Source of the DNA: Bacteroides sp. UBA1773
GTDB lineage: Bacteria > Bacteroidota > Bacteroidia > Bacteroidales > Bacteroidaceae
Length of the DNA stretch: 64,000 nucleotides
Assembly (NCBI GenBank): GCA_002315285.1
Contig: DCGR01000009.1
Coordinates: 1-64,000, forward strand
Reading direction: 5' to 3'
Shown here: piece after piece, positions 8,632 to 17,246 of the stretch
Layout of the letters: each line of letters starts with the position of its first letter
Position numbering within the stretch: the first letter of the stretch is position 1
Translations under genes and position numbers: made by a program
The notes under the pieces: model-generated
Databases searched by the model: none
Told to the model about the DNA's origin: nothing
What the model saw: the letters and a program-made list of their open reading frames with translations, nothing else

Positions 8632-9750
8632 ATGAAAATCCAGACATTTTGTCTGCTCGTTTTTTTCTCGTTCTTTCTTGCGGTGAAAGCGTCCGCTTAC
8701 AATTCCAAGACGGAACATGCTTCATTCCTGTTGCAAACAGGCGAGAGGATGGCGTTTCCCACTAATTTTGTCCGCATAGAAACCAAACTCCAGGCACAGG
8801 TGAGATTTCAGTCGTTCCAACCATTTCAATTAGGACGTGGAAATGCCGACACATACAGCGCAGGGTGGATAGAAATCACCGACAAAGAAGTGATTGTCTC
8901 AGATGTTTACCTTCGGAACAAGACATTGGAGGAAGATGCAGCCATCCAAGGCGATGACAATAAAGTGAAAACCATCAGGGCATTGTTGCCACAGGAGGTG
9001 GAACGGTTTGCGCATGGACTTGATTTTGACGGAGTAAAACGTTTGCAGGTGATTGTTGACGCGGGGCAACAAGGAGCCACATTGTCTGTCATCACGAAAA
9101 AAGGAAAATTCGTGAGGCAACTATCCAAATGGTGGGCTGGGGGAGAGCCGTTCATCTGGAATCTGGGGAAGGAAACGATTACCGGGAAACTTGCGTTCGA
9201 AAGAAAGTATGCCGATCGCAATATCTGGTTTATGGGAGCCAGTTATTTCAATTCTACCTCACCAGCCCGATGGCCCTATTACATGCGGCAGGAAGGCTAT
9301 ACGCAGTGGATGGCAGACCACTTGCCTGGTGGTAATGCGGTACGTATGCTGCCATGCTTCAAGCACGATCTGAAATTTGGAAAGCCCAAGATAGTGGTTT
9401 GGGACCTACAGGGTAATGACGCATCGGATGAAGGGCTTGTGCCCAATCCCAAATGGGTGAAGGCCGTGGAGGACTTTGTGGCCATCTGCAAGGAGAACAG
9501 AATCACTCCTGTATTTACGCTCAGTTGTGCCGTGGGTTCGAACAGGGAAGGGAAGAACAAATGGATAAAAGACCATGGATTCCGCTACGTGGATGTGCCA
9601 GCCGTGATGGATGATCATGTGACTCCGGAAGGATTCCACGTATGGAAAGACCCTCGGTGGCTTGGAACTGACAAGGTGCATCCTACGAAAGAAGGGGCGG
9701 CCGTGATGTGGACTGCCTATAAGAAAGCGCTTCCTGAACTGGGAAAATGA
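8632..9750 (+). CDS. Secreted SGNH/GDSL-type esterase
   Basis: The signal peptide is about residues 1-22 (ends VKASAY). The C-terminal half carries SGNH blocks: FMGASY with the likely nucleophile Ser204, LQGND (Asn262) as block III, and DKVH (Asp347, His350) as block V. An N-terminal beta-rich region of about 170 residues precedes the hydrolase, as in two-domain SGNH carbohydrate esterases of Bacteroidetes. It probably removes acyl groups from glycans in the periplasm or at the surface. It sits between two terminators, so it may be its own unit, but its neighbours all handle exported sugar chemistry. The ester substrate is not known. Confidence 0.8.
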   Translation: MKIQTFCLLVFFSFFLAVKASAYNSKTEHASFLLQTGERMAFPTNFVRIETKLQAQVRFQSFQPFQLGRGNADTYSAGWIEITDKEVIVSDVYLRNKTLEEDAAIQGDDNKVKTIRALLPQEVERFAHGLDFDGVKRLQVIVDAGQQGATLSVITKKGKFVRQLSKWWAGGEPFIWNLGKETITGKLAFERKYADRNIWFMGASYFNSTSPARWPYYMRQEGYTQWMADHLPGGNAVRMLPCFKHDLKFGKPKIVVWDLQGNDASDEGLVPNPKWVKAVEDFVAICKENRITPVFTLSCAVGSNREGKNKWIKDHGFRYVDVPAVMDDHVTPEGFHVWKDPRWLGTDKVHPTKEGAAVMWTAYKKALPELGK

Positions 9751-9813
9751 TGCTTGGAGCAGCGAAAATTGACTGGGCTTCTTCTTTTTGCGGAAGGATG
9801 GCAGACCAAAAGG

Positions 9814-9842
9814 CATGGGAAAATACGATTCCCATGTTTTTT
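9814..9842 (+). terminator. Intrinsic terminator after the SGNH esterase
   Basis: A perfect 8-bp stem (9814-9821 with 9829-9836) around a 7-base loop is followed by six T residues (9837-9842). Confidence 0.75.
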
Positions 9843-9897
9843 GTGCAAAAATGAAAGAAAAACCTGACACAAAGTTAGTTTCTTCTTTTTTTTTCCT

Positions 9898-9905
9898 TAT
9901 CTTTG
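9898..9905 (+). promoter_or_regulatory. -7 box for the cytochrome-oxidoreductase-ccs operon
   Basis: TATCTTTG matches TAnnTTTG, 25 bp before the ATG at 9931 and just after a terminator. This suggests a new transcript reading through the cytochrome, oxidoreductase, isomerase and ResB/CcsA genes. Confidence 0.55.
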
Positions 9906-9930
9906 AACGCGATTATGTATTCAAGTGAAA

Positions 9931-11493
9931 ATGGCGAAAAAAATCAATAAAAATGTGTTGGTGGCCTTGGCGGGAATTTTGCTGGGTGTATCGGCCACTC
10001 TCATTGGCAATTATTATTACCACAAAAGTTCCACCAATGAGAGTTGTATGATGTGTCATTATCATCCAGAGTCGGATGCAAGTTGGAAACAATCGTCGCA
10101 CTACAACAACGGGAGCGGAGTCATGACTGAATGTGTGGCATGTCATTTGCCGCCAGAGGGTGGAATAGACCATTTCGCAGCCAAGGCCAAGGCGGGAATG
10201 AAAGATGTGTGGGCGTACCTTACAAAAAACAAGGAGGATATTGATTGGGACAGCAAAGGCGAGTTGGAACATGCCGTGAAGATTGTGTACAATGAATCAT
10301 GTAAGTCATGCCATGTCAATCTCTTCCCTTCAAACATCTCGGATGATGGTGTGTCTGCCCACTTGTATTACGAACAGAACGAGAAGGAATACGACATGCA
10401 ATGTATCAGTTGCCATTTGAACGTGGGCCATTTCAATCCCAATTACACTCATGCACGTATGACTAATGTGCCGTCGTCGATGGGCTCTGCCTTGGGTGGA
10501 CTTCTTGGCGCGGCTTTGGGAAGTACGACTTATGCGGAAGCTACCCCTATCACAGCATTCCAAAACTTCAAGGAAACGATTCCGGCTACATCGGTAGGCA
10601 TCGATATGGTGGCAATACCTGGCGGAACTTTTGCCATGGGTAGTGATGAGGAAGATTCGTATAGTGCTGCTGATGAGTATCCGAAGCACAACGTGACAAT
10701 TTCTCCCTTTTTCATGAGTCAGGTGGAGATAACCTGGAACCAATATTGGGCGTTTTATGCAGAGACCATGTCGGAGGGACGCACATCTCCCGAAACGATT
10801 TATGCCAACAACAGTCGTGAGGATGTGGATGCCGTATCGGGCCCCACACCACCTTTCGGCACACCCGATCAAGGGTGGGGCATGGGTGAACGTCCTGCCA
10901 TCACGATGACCCATTATGCCGCAGAGACATTTTGCCAGTGGCTCTCGTTGAAGACGGGGAAAAAATATCGCTTGCCGACCGAAGCTGAGTGGGAATATGC
11001 GGTTCGAGGTGGTACCTCCACGCCATATTTCTTTGAGGGAGAACCTAGCGACTTTACTAACGATAGTTTCTGGAATGGCATTTTTGGCGCGGATACTACA
11101 GGAATCAATCATTTCGTGGTTTATGCGAACAATGCCCGCAACCGAACACAGGAACCTTCGAAAGTCGCCGCCAATCCATTTGGACTGAAGAACATGCTGG
11201 GTAATGTGATGGAATATTGTTCTGATTGGTATAGTGAGAGTGCTTACACCAATGTCGAGGACGGAGCCATAGACCCGCAAGGACCGGATAGCGGAACGGA
11301 ACATGTGGTGCGCGGAGGTATGTACAATGATGATGCCGTGAAATTGCGCAGCGCAGCCCGTGGCCATACAAATCATGATGCGTGGTTGCGTACCGACCCA
11401 CAGAATCCCAAAAGCATTTGGTGGTATTCCGATATCAAAGGTATTGGCTTCCGTATCGTGTGCGAGGTGCCGGATGGAATCGTAGCGGATTGA
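9931..11493 (+). CDS. Membrane tetraheme cytochrome c (NrfH/NapC-like) fused to a SUMF1 domain
   Basis: Residues 9-26 form one N-terminal membrane anchor. Four CxxCH haem motifs follow: CMMCH (39-43), CVACH (68-72), CKSCH (124-128) and CISCH (158-162). This is the layout of NapC/NrfH quinol dehydrogenases. After a Gly/Ala-rich linker (about 180-215), residues about 218-515 are a SUMF1/formylglycine-generating-enzyme fold (MVAIPGGTFAMGS, RLPTEAEWEYAVRGG, GNVMEYCSDWY, VVRGGMYND). The two Cys that make FGE catalytic are not seen in the RGGMYNDDAVKLR segment, so it is unlikely to make formylglycine. The protein probably moves electrons from quinol to an exported partner. ResB and CcsA downstream would attach its haems. 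I start at the ATG, three bases after an in-frame GTG pair. Confidence 0.85.
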   Translation: MAKKINKNVLVALAGILLGVSATLIGNYYYHKSSTNESCMMCHYHPESDASWKQSSHYNNGSGVMTECVACHLPPEGGIDHFAAKAKAGMKDVWAYLTKNKEDIDWDSKGELEHAVKIVYNESCKSCHVNLFPSNISDDGVSAHLYYEQNEKEYDMQCISCHLNVGHFNPNYTHARMTNVPSSMGSALGGLLGAALGSTTYAEATPITAFQNFKETIPATSVGIDMVAIPGGTFAMGSDEEDSYSAADEYPKHNVTISPFFMSQVEITWNQYWAFYAETMSEGRTSPETIYANNSREDVDAVSGPTPPFGTPDQGWGMGERPAITMTHYAAETFCQWLSLKTGKKYRLPTEAEWEYAVRGGTSTPYFFEGEPSDFTNDSFWNGIFGADTTGINHFVVYANNARNRTQEPSKVAANPFGLKNMLGNVMEYCSDWYSESAYTNVEDGAIDPQGPDSGTEHVVRGGMYNDDAVKLRSAARGHTNHDAWLRTDPQNPKSIWWYSDIKGIGFRIVCEVPDGIVAD

Positions 11494-11545
11494 TTACTAA
11501 AGACAAATATAACCAATTTTTTTCATACCAATAATTTTTATAACA

Positions 11546-12898
11546 ATGGAAAACAAATTTATTGACAGACGAAAGTTCTTGTCGAATACCGCAAAAATGG
11601 GTTTGGCAAGTGTCGCAGCTCCTGCATTCTTAACTTCGTGTGGCCCGAAGGGTCCGGTTTATACTCCTTTGAAACAAGAGGGAGAGTATTACATTCCTGA
11701 ATTGCCCGACAAGGCTGTCGAAGGTCGTGAATTGAAGGTCGGAGTAATCGGTTGTGGTGGTCGTGGCTCGGGTGCCATCATCAATCTGCTCGATGCTGCT
11801 GATGGAATCAAGGTAACAGCTTTGGGTGATACATTTGCAGATCGTTTGCAAAACCTTCGTGAAAAACTGATTAAGGAACGCCAACAGGAAGTCCCTGAAG
11901 CTAATTGTTTCGTAGGATTTGATGCCTATAAACAGGTCATTGATTCTGGCGTTGATATGGTTATCGTAGCTACTCCTCCAGTTTTCCGTCCTGTTCATTT
12001 TGCATACGCCACCGAAAAGGGAGTTCATTCTTTCTTGGAGAAACCTATTGCAGTCGATCCTGTAGGTTATCGCTCATTGATCAAGACAGCGCGTCAGGCA
12101 CAGAACAAGGGCTTGAGTGTCGTAACTGGTACACAGCGTCATCACCAGCGTCCATACGTCGAGGCTTTCCAAAAGATTCAGCAGGGATATATCGGCGAAA
12201 TTACGGGTGGTAATGTGTATTGGAACCAAGGCATGCTTTGGTACAAGGAACGTCAGGCAGGCTGGAGCGATATGGAATGGATGATTCGCGATTGGGTGAA
12301 CTGGAAATGGCTGTCGGGTGACCATATCGTAGAGCAGCACGTCCATAACATCGACGTATTCCTTTGGATGATTGGCAAGACTCCGGTCAAGGCTACTGCT
12401 TGTGGCGCACGTCATCGTCGCATTACGGGCGACCAGTTTGACCAGTTCAGCGTTGATTTCGAATTCGACAATGGCGTGCATTTGCATAGCATGTGTCGTC
12501 AGATAGATGGTTGCAGCAATGCGGTTGGCGAAATTGTACAGGGCACCAAAGGTTCGTGGAGTAGTTTTACTCACGAAATCAAGGATTTGCAGGGCAATGT
12601 GATTTGGAAGTTCGACGAAGAGGCTGCAAAGGCCAACTTCCAGCAGCAAAACCCATACGTGCTCGAACACGTGGATTGGGTTAATCATATCCGTAAGGGT
12701 ACTGCCCATGAAGAAGCTACTGTTACTGCAGAGTCTTCTTTGGCTGGTGTGATGGGCCGTGAGGCTGCATACACAGGCGAAACCGTTACATGGGAGAGCA
12801 TCAGCGCATCTCCACTCGACTATATGCCAAAGGTCTTGGAACTTGGCAAGATGGATATGGCTGAATACGTGGTGAAAGTGCCCGGCAAAGCAAAATAA
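11546..12898 (+). CDS. Tat-exported lipoprotein Gfo/Idh/MocA oxidoreductase
   Basis: The N-terminus reads MENKFIDRRKFLSNTAKMG, a twin-arginine signal, and its h-region ends in the lipobox LTSC followed by Gly. The enzyme is therefore probably exported folded by Tat and then lipid-anchored. The Rossmann loop GVIGCGGRGSGA lies near residue 70, and FLEKPIAVD is the conserved Lys-Pro motif. The C-terminal domain holds GDHIVEQHVHNIDVFLWM, the family His/Asp region. It is three bases before an isomerase-like gene and directly after the tetraheme cytochrome. That arrangement would let it pass electrons to, or take them from, the quinone pool, which is inference because no haem-docking feature is visible. 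Confidence 0.87.
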   Translation: MENKFIDRRKFLSNTAKMGLASVAAPAFLTSCGPKGPVYTPLKQEGEYYIPELPDKAVEGRELKVGVIGCGGRGSGAIINLLDAADGIKVTALGDTFADRLQNLREKLIKERQQEVPEANCFVGFDAYKQVIDSGVDMVIVATPPVFRPVHFAYATEKGVHSFLEKPIAVDPVGYRSLIKTARQAQNKGLSVVTGTQRHHQRPYVEAFQKIQQGYIGEITGGNVYWNQGMLWYKERQAGWSDMEWMIRDWVNWKWLSGDHIVEQHVHNIDVFLWMIGKTPVKATACGARHRRITGDQFDQFSVDFEFDNGVHLHSMCRQIDGCSNAVGEIVQGTKGSWSSFTHEIKDLQGNVIWKFDEEAAKANFQQQNPYVLEHVDWVNHIRKGTAHEEATVTAESSLAGVMGREAAYTGETVTWESISASPLDYMPKVLELGKMDMAEYVVKVPGKAK

Positions 12899-12901
12899 GT
12901 T

Positions 12902-13813
12902 ATGAACAGGCGTAATTTCTTACAAGGCACACTGGCGGGAGCTGCTACTTTCTCGCTGGGTGCTTCTCCTTTGGCCGCATTGTCGTCGTGTGCTGCTGCC
13001 CCCAAGAAGTCGGATGTCTCTTTGAACATTTCCTTTCAGGAGGGTACGGCGCCAGGCAAGGATCTCAATGAAAAGCTCGACTATATGGAGCAAATGGGCA
13101 TTGTTGGTTTCGAACCTGGAGGAAAAGGTTTGGCTGGCCGTGTCGGTGAAATACAGAAAGCCTTGAACGGTCGTAACATCAAGGTCTCGGCTATTTGTGC
13201 AGGATTTTCAGGCTTTATTCTGGCCGAGGATCCGGCTGTGAAGGCCGAATTCGACTCTACCATGCGTGAAATCGTGGCAGCTGCGGGTGAATTGGGTTCT
13301 ACAGGTGTCATCATGGTGCCTGCCTTCAATCGTCAGGAACCATGTATGCCTCATAATCAGGCAACTCGCGACTACCTTTGCGAACAGTTGCATGAGTTGG
13401 GAGAATATGCACTTCAATGTAAGACTACGATTATTCTTGAACCCTTGAACCGCAAGGAGGCCTTTTATCTGCGTTTGGTTCCTGATGCAGCTGCTATCTG
13501 CCGCGACAGTAAGAGTGAAGGCGTGAAGTGTATGGGTGACTTCTGGCACATGCAGGAAGAAACATCCGACTATGCTGCTTTCATGGCAGCTGGTCCCAAG
13601 TATTTGCAGCATGTACACATCGCTTCGCGTGGTACACGTAAGATGCCTGGTGAAGACGGTGTTGTTGTAGATAATTACGTGGATGGAATGCGTGCACTCA
13701 AGGAGATGAATTATCAGCATTACGTTAGTTTCGAGTGCGGGACCAATGGCGATCGTGCTGTCACTCTTCCTGCGGCTGTGCAGCTCATGCGTTCACAATG
13801 GGAGCAGGCATAA
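12902..13813 (+). CDS. Tat-signal TIM-barrel isomerase/epimerase-like lipoprotein
   Basis: MNRRNFLQGTLAG is a twin-arginine-like signal and LSSC a lipobox (Cys near residue 30), so this is probably an exported lipoprotein. The remainder is a xylose-isomerase-like (AP endonuclease family 2) TIM barrel, with barrel strands and likely metal ligands at IILEPLNRKEAF (Glu), CMGDFWHMQEE (Asp, His), HVHIASRG (His) and YVSFECG (Glu). Related cytoplasmic enzymes are hydroxypyruvate isomerases and sugar epimerases. It is coupled to the preceding oxidoreductase with a 3-base gap and precedes resB. Activity on oxidised (keto) sugars is inferred from its partner. Confidence 0.83.
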   Translation: MNRRNFLQGTLAGAATFSLGASPLAALSSCAAAPKKSDVSLNISFQEGTAPGKDLNEKLDYMEQMGIVGFEPGGKGLAGRVGEIQKALNGRNIKVSAICAGFSGFILAEDPAVKAEFDSTMREIVAAAGELGSTGVIMVPAFNRQEPCMPHNQATRDYLCEQLHELGEYALQCKTTIILEPLNRKEAFYLRLVPDAAAICRDSKSEGVKCMGDFWHMQEETSDYAAFMAAGPKYLQHVHIASRGTRKMPGEDGVVVDNYVDGMRALKEMNYQHYVSFECGTNGDRAVTLPAAVQLMRSQWEQA

Positions 13814-13821
13814 GGCAATAT

Positions 13822-14973
13822 ATGCAATCATTCATACGCTGTGTCATCCTTTTGGGGATAGGCACAGCGTTGCAATTTTTATGTGGCGACATTGACAATT
13901 CCTTGTTGCACTATCCTTGGAGCCTTATTTTGGCACTTAACTATTCCTATCTATTGGTCTTGCTTTACAATCGGTCAGCGAAAAGTCCTTTTCTCCAGTC
14001 GCTTTTCAGCCCCTCATTTTGCATTTCCTTGCTGGTTGTTCTCACTTTGATGGTTATCTGCATGGGGCTTTCTGGCCTATCCATTCAACGCTCCTGGACT
14101 TTCTGTATTTTCATGTGTTGTTTGATGACAGCTGTTGGCTTGATGCTGGTCGATGATTTGTTTCATGTCTGTCATCGCTCGCTTACACGTACGCTTTCCC
14201 ATGTTGGCATTTTTCTTTTTCTGATTGCCGCTTTGTTTGGGAGTGCCGATATGCAAAAAGTGAAGGTTACTACACGAATCGATTGCCCGACCTGGTCGGG
14301 GCAGGATGAAGTGGGCAACCCCATGGAACTTCCTTTCCAACTTTGTCTGAAACGCTTTTCGGTCGAGGAATATGCTCCTACTCTGTCAATTCGTTCGGTT
14401 CAGGAGTCGTTGTCTGTCGTGGGGTCTCTTGCGATTCCTTCCGATACCGCATTGCACCAGGTTGGAGATTGGCATGTTCGTGTCGTGCAGTATATTCCTG
14501 AGGCAATTTACAATCGTGATAAGGATAGCGTGATGGTGATGAGACATGTCGGTGCAGCTCCAGCCGCTTATCTGCAGATTTTTGACGCGCGTATGAGGTA
14601 CGTCTGTCAAGGGTGGGTGTCGAGTGGCAGTTTCCTGTTCGATCCGGTTACGTTAGGTCTTCCCAATGGCTCCATACTCTGTATGAATACTCCTATGTCT
14701 AAGTCGTTTCACTCTGATGTGTGGCTTACAGGTGCGGAAGGCGAACGACACCAACTTAATCTGTCAGTCAATCATCCTGCTCGCTACGGCATGTGGCATT
14801 TTTATCAAATGGGGTATGACACTGAACGTGGCAAATGGAGCGACATCAGTATTCTGGAGTGTGTGTGCGACCCATGGCATGTGGTAAAGCAAGTGGCTCT
14901 GTGGCTGCTATTGATGGCTGCATTGTTTGCTGTTGCGGGGAAAAATCCCCCAAAAAATCAAGCATGGACATGA
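13822..14973 (+). CDS. ResB/CcsB-like cytochrome c biogenesis protein
   Basis: Membrane helices are seen in the first 150 residues (CVILLGIGTALQFLCG, SLILALNYSYLLVLLY, ISLLVVLTLMVICMGL, HVGIFLFLIAALFG). A large periplasmic domain follows, with a final helix (VKQVALWLLLMAALFAVAG). This is the ResB fold of system II cytochrome c synthesis, in which ResB and CcsA export haem and ligate it to CxxCH motifs. The ATG at 13822 follows the previous stop by 8 bases. The in-frame ATG at 13798, overlapping the previous gene, is an alternative. The stop overlaps the ccsA start. The likely client is the tetraheme cytochrome encoded upstream. Confidence 0.8.
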   Translation: MQSFIRCVILLGIGTALQFLCGDIDNSLLHYPWSLILALNYSYLLVLLYNRSAKSPFLQSLFSPSFCISLLVVLTLMVICMGLSGLSIQRSWTFCIFMCCLMTAVGLMLVDDLFHVCHRSLTRTLSHVGIFLFLIAALFGSADMQKVKVTTRIDCPTWSGQDEVGNPMELPFQLCLKRFSVEEYAPTLSIRSVQESLSVVGSLAIPSDTALHQVGDWHVRVVQYIPEAIYNRDKDSVMVMRHVGAAPAAYLQIFDARMRYVCQGWVSSGSFLFDPVTLGLPNGSILCMNTPMSKSFHSDVWLTGAEGERHQLNLSVNHPARYGMWHFYQMGYDTERGKWSDISILECVCDPWHVVKQVALWLLLMAALFAVAGKNPPKNQAWT

Positions 14974-15725
14974 TATATCCTTTGATTGCACTTCTTTCCG
15001 TTATTTGTTGGATGGTAGCGTCGCTATGGGCGTGGCGGACTGCAAAGAGTCGGTTCCCAGCCATTCTGTTTGCGTTGGGTTCGTTGGCTTGTTTCTCGTT
15101 TATCCTGTATCTGTGGATTACTGGTCATCGTCCTCCACTTCGTACCTTGGGTGAGACGCGATTGTGGTACTCGTTTTTCCTATCATTGGTAGGGCTCGTG
15201 CTGTATCTGCGTACGCGCTTCTTCTGGATGTTGTCGGTCAGTGCATTGCTCGCCAGTGTCTTTGCTGTCATCAATGTGTGTAAGCCTGAGATTTTTGATG
15301 CTTCTCTGATGCCAGCCCTACAGAGTGTGTGGTTTGTTCCTCATGTGACTGTTTACATTTTCTCGTATGCTGTGCTAAGCATAGCCACGTTGCTGGCTGT
15401 TGTGGATGTTCGGAAAGGGCAACACCCCAGTCATTCAGCCTTGTGTCATCGCCTTGTGCGTGTGGGGTGGGGGTTGCTAACCATGGGAATGGTCATGGGA
15501 GCCTTGTGGGCGAAGGAAGCCTGGGGAGATTATTGGACGTGGGATCCCAAAGAGACTTGGGCTGCTGCCACTTGGATGGTATATCTCATTTTCCTTCATG
15601 CACCCAAGGAGGTTGGCAAGGGGGGCCGTCTAACCTTGTTGGTCGTGGCTTTCCTCCTTTTGCAGATGTGCTGGTATGGCATCAATTTCCTTCCTTCTGC
15701 CCAAGGTAGTGTGCATACCTATTAG
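14964..15725 (+). CDS. ccsA: Cytochrome c biogenesis protein CcsA
   Basis: CcsA/CcmC-family haem-handling membrane protein, partner of ResB. The periplasmic tryptophan-rich haem site is plain: WGDYWTWDPKETWAAATW (about residues 185-203), flanked by several membrane helices and by His residues in HRPPLR, FVPHVTVY and LIFLHAPKE. At 253 residues it is the compact form of the family. The start at 14964 (MDMIYP) overlaps the resB stop; the ATG at 14970 is equally possible and forms an ATGA overlap. Translational coupling with resB supports a joint complex. Confidence 0.9.
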   Translation: MDMIYPLIALLSVICWMVASLWAWRTAKSRFPAILFALGSLACFSFILYLWITGHRPPLRTLGETRLWYSFFLSLVGLVLYLRTRFFWMLSVSALLASVFAVINVCKPEIFDASLMPALQSVWFVPHVTVYIFSYAVLSIATLLAVVDVRKGQHPSHSALCHRLVRVGWGLLTMGMVMGALWAKEAWGDYWTWDPKETWAAATWMVYLIFLHAPKEVGKGGRLTLLVVAFLLLQMCWYGINFLPSAQGSVHTY

Positions 15726-15775
15726 GCCACTGTCTGGCAGCTTTGGACATTTATATAGTATGGAGGATGTAAGAT

Positions 15776-15824
15776 AAAAAGCAGGAGGTAATCACCTTGG
15801 GCAATGGTTATCTCCTGCTTGATT
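15776..15824. terminator. Bidirectional terminator between convergent operons
   Basis: An 11-bp stem with one mismatch pairs 15781-15791 with 15808-15818. An A-run (15776-15780) lies to the left and a short T-rich stretch to the right. It separates ccsA from the convergent oxidoreductase gene. Confidence 0.7.
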
Positions 15825-15834
15825 CCTGATAGGT

Positions 15835-17181
15835 TTAGTATTGGAACACTTTTCCGCCTGCCATTACGTTTTGTGTGGTCTCGTCGAAGGTCACTTTCTC
15901 TCCTGTTCGTAGTGCTGCATTGCACATGATAGTGGCAATGGAGTGGTTGTAGCCTGCCTGAGCCGGTGCATTGGGAGTCTTGCGGCTACGTACGCATTCC
16001 ATCCAATTGCGCATGTGCAGGAAGGTCATGGGGTCGCCACCCGTGTTGGCATCGGTAGCGATGGTGACTGATGGTAACTTGTAGGTCTCGAGCAAATTTG
16101 CTTGCATGCCCATATCCTTGGCATAACGTTCGGTGAGTCCTCCGTTCGAAGAAATTTCGTTGGTGTCGAGATTCAGTGTTCCTCCGTTGGAGAAATATAA
16201 CTCTTTCACGCCTCCTGCCTCGTTGTGCATACGTGATGAATAGACCACTTGGAACTTGTCCTCGCCAGTAGGCTTGCCATACTCAAACACGGCAGTCACA
16301 GTGTCGTAGTTGCTTCGTCCATCGTTCCAGCAGTAGATGCCTCCTCCTGCGGCCACGCTTAGTGGATGACTCAACCCCGTGAACCAGTGAACAGTGTCGA
16401 TCTGGTGCGACATCCATTGTCCGGGTATGCCAGAGGAGAAAGGCCAGAAGAGACGGAATTCTAGGTATTTTCGAGGATCCCAAGGTTGATACGGACGATT
16501 CATGAGGTAACGCTTCCAGTCGGTGTCCTGTTCGAAACATTGTTCTACAAGGGCTTTACGGCGCCAGCGCCCTGGCTGGTTCACGTTCCAACACATTTCT
16601 ACCATAGTTATTTTTCCAAACTTGCCCGAGTTTAAGTATTCGTTGGCTGCCTGGTAGTTGGGGGCAGAGCGGCGTTGTGAGCCAATCTGTACAATCTTGC
16701 CTGTTTCTTGAACGGCCTTGAGTGCTACGCGGGCATCCTCCATAGTTTCAGCAAAGGGCTTTTCCACGTATGCATCGCAACCTGCTTTAACCGCTTCGGC
16801 GCAATGCAAAGCATGTTGGAAATCGGCTGTAGCAATGATTACGGCGTCACAGATCTTGGCATCATACAGTTCTTCGTTGTTGCGGAAGGTTTTGATATCT
16901 TGGTTGTATTTCTCTTTGAAGAATTTTACTGCTTCTTCGCGACGACGTTTCCAAATATCGGAAACAGCAACAATCTCAAAATTCAGTTCCTTTGCGTTTG
17001 CTTGAAAGGGGGGAATGAGTGAGCTGCGGCATCGGTCGGAGAATCCAACGATACCAACTCGGATTTTGTCGTTCGAACCTAAGATGTTGGCAAATGCGCT
17101 GGTGGGTAATCCCATCCCTGCCAGTGTGAAGCCGGCTGCACTTAGCATACCGGACTTCAGGAAATCTCTACGTGTTTGCAT
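15835..17181 (-). CDS. Tat-exported Gfo/Idh/MocA oxidoreductase with altered glycine loop
   Basis: MQTRRDFLKSGMLSAAGF is a twin-arginine signal with an Ala/Gly-rich h-region and a probable cleavage site near AFAN. The family Lys-Pro motif YVEKPFAE is present, and the C-terminal domain has the usual QWMSHQIDTVHWF stretch. The Rossmann loop reads GIVGFSDRCRSS, so two of the three glycines of GxGxxG are replaced (Ser and Cys). Cofactor binding may thus be changed. This is the third exported Gfo/Idh enzyme in 12 kb. It lies 65 bp downstream of an isomerase-like lipoprotein on the same strand, repeating the oxidoreductase-isomerase pairing. The substrate is unknown. Confidence 0.85.
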   Translation of the reverse strand: MQTRRDFLKSGMLSAAGFTLAGMGLPTSAFANILGSNDKIRVGIVGFSDRCRSSLIPPFQANAKELNFEIVAVSDIWKRRREEAVKFFKEKYNQDIKTFRNNEELYDAKICDAVIIATADFQHALHCAEAVKAGCDAYVEKPFAETMEDARVALKAVQETGKIVQIGSQRRSAPNYQAANEYLNSGKFGKITMVEMCWNVNQPGRWRRKALVEQCFEQDTDWKRYLMNRPYQPWDPRKYLEFRLFWPFSSGIPGQWMSHQIDTVHWFTGLSHPLSVAAGGGIYCWNDGRSNYDTVTAVFEYGKPTGEDKFQVVYSSRMHNEAGGVKELYFSNGGTLNLDTNEISSNGGLTERYAKDMGMQANLLETYKLPSVTIATDANTGGDPMTFLHMRNWMECVRSRKTPNAPAQAGYNHSIATIMCNAALRTGEKVTFDETTQNVMAGGKVFQY

Positions 17182-17246
17182 GATAACTGTTCTATTTTAA
17201 ATAAATATTGGCTTTGTCTGTTTCTGATGTGTTCGTTGCTGTGAAA

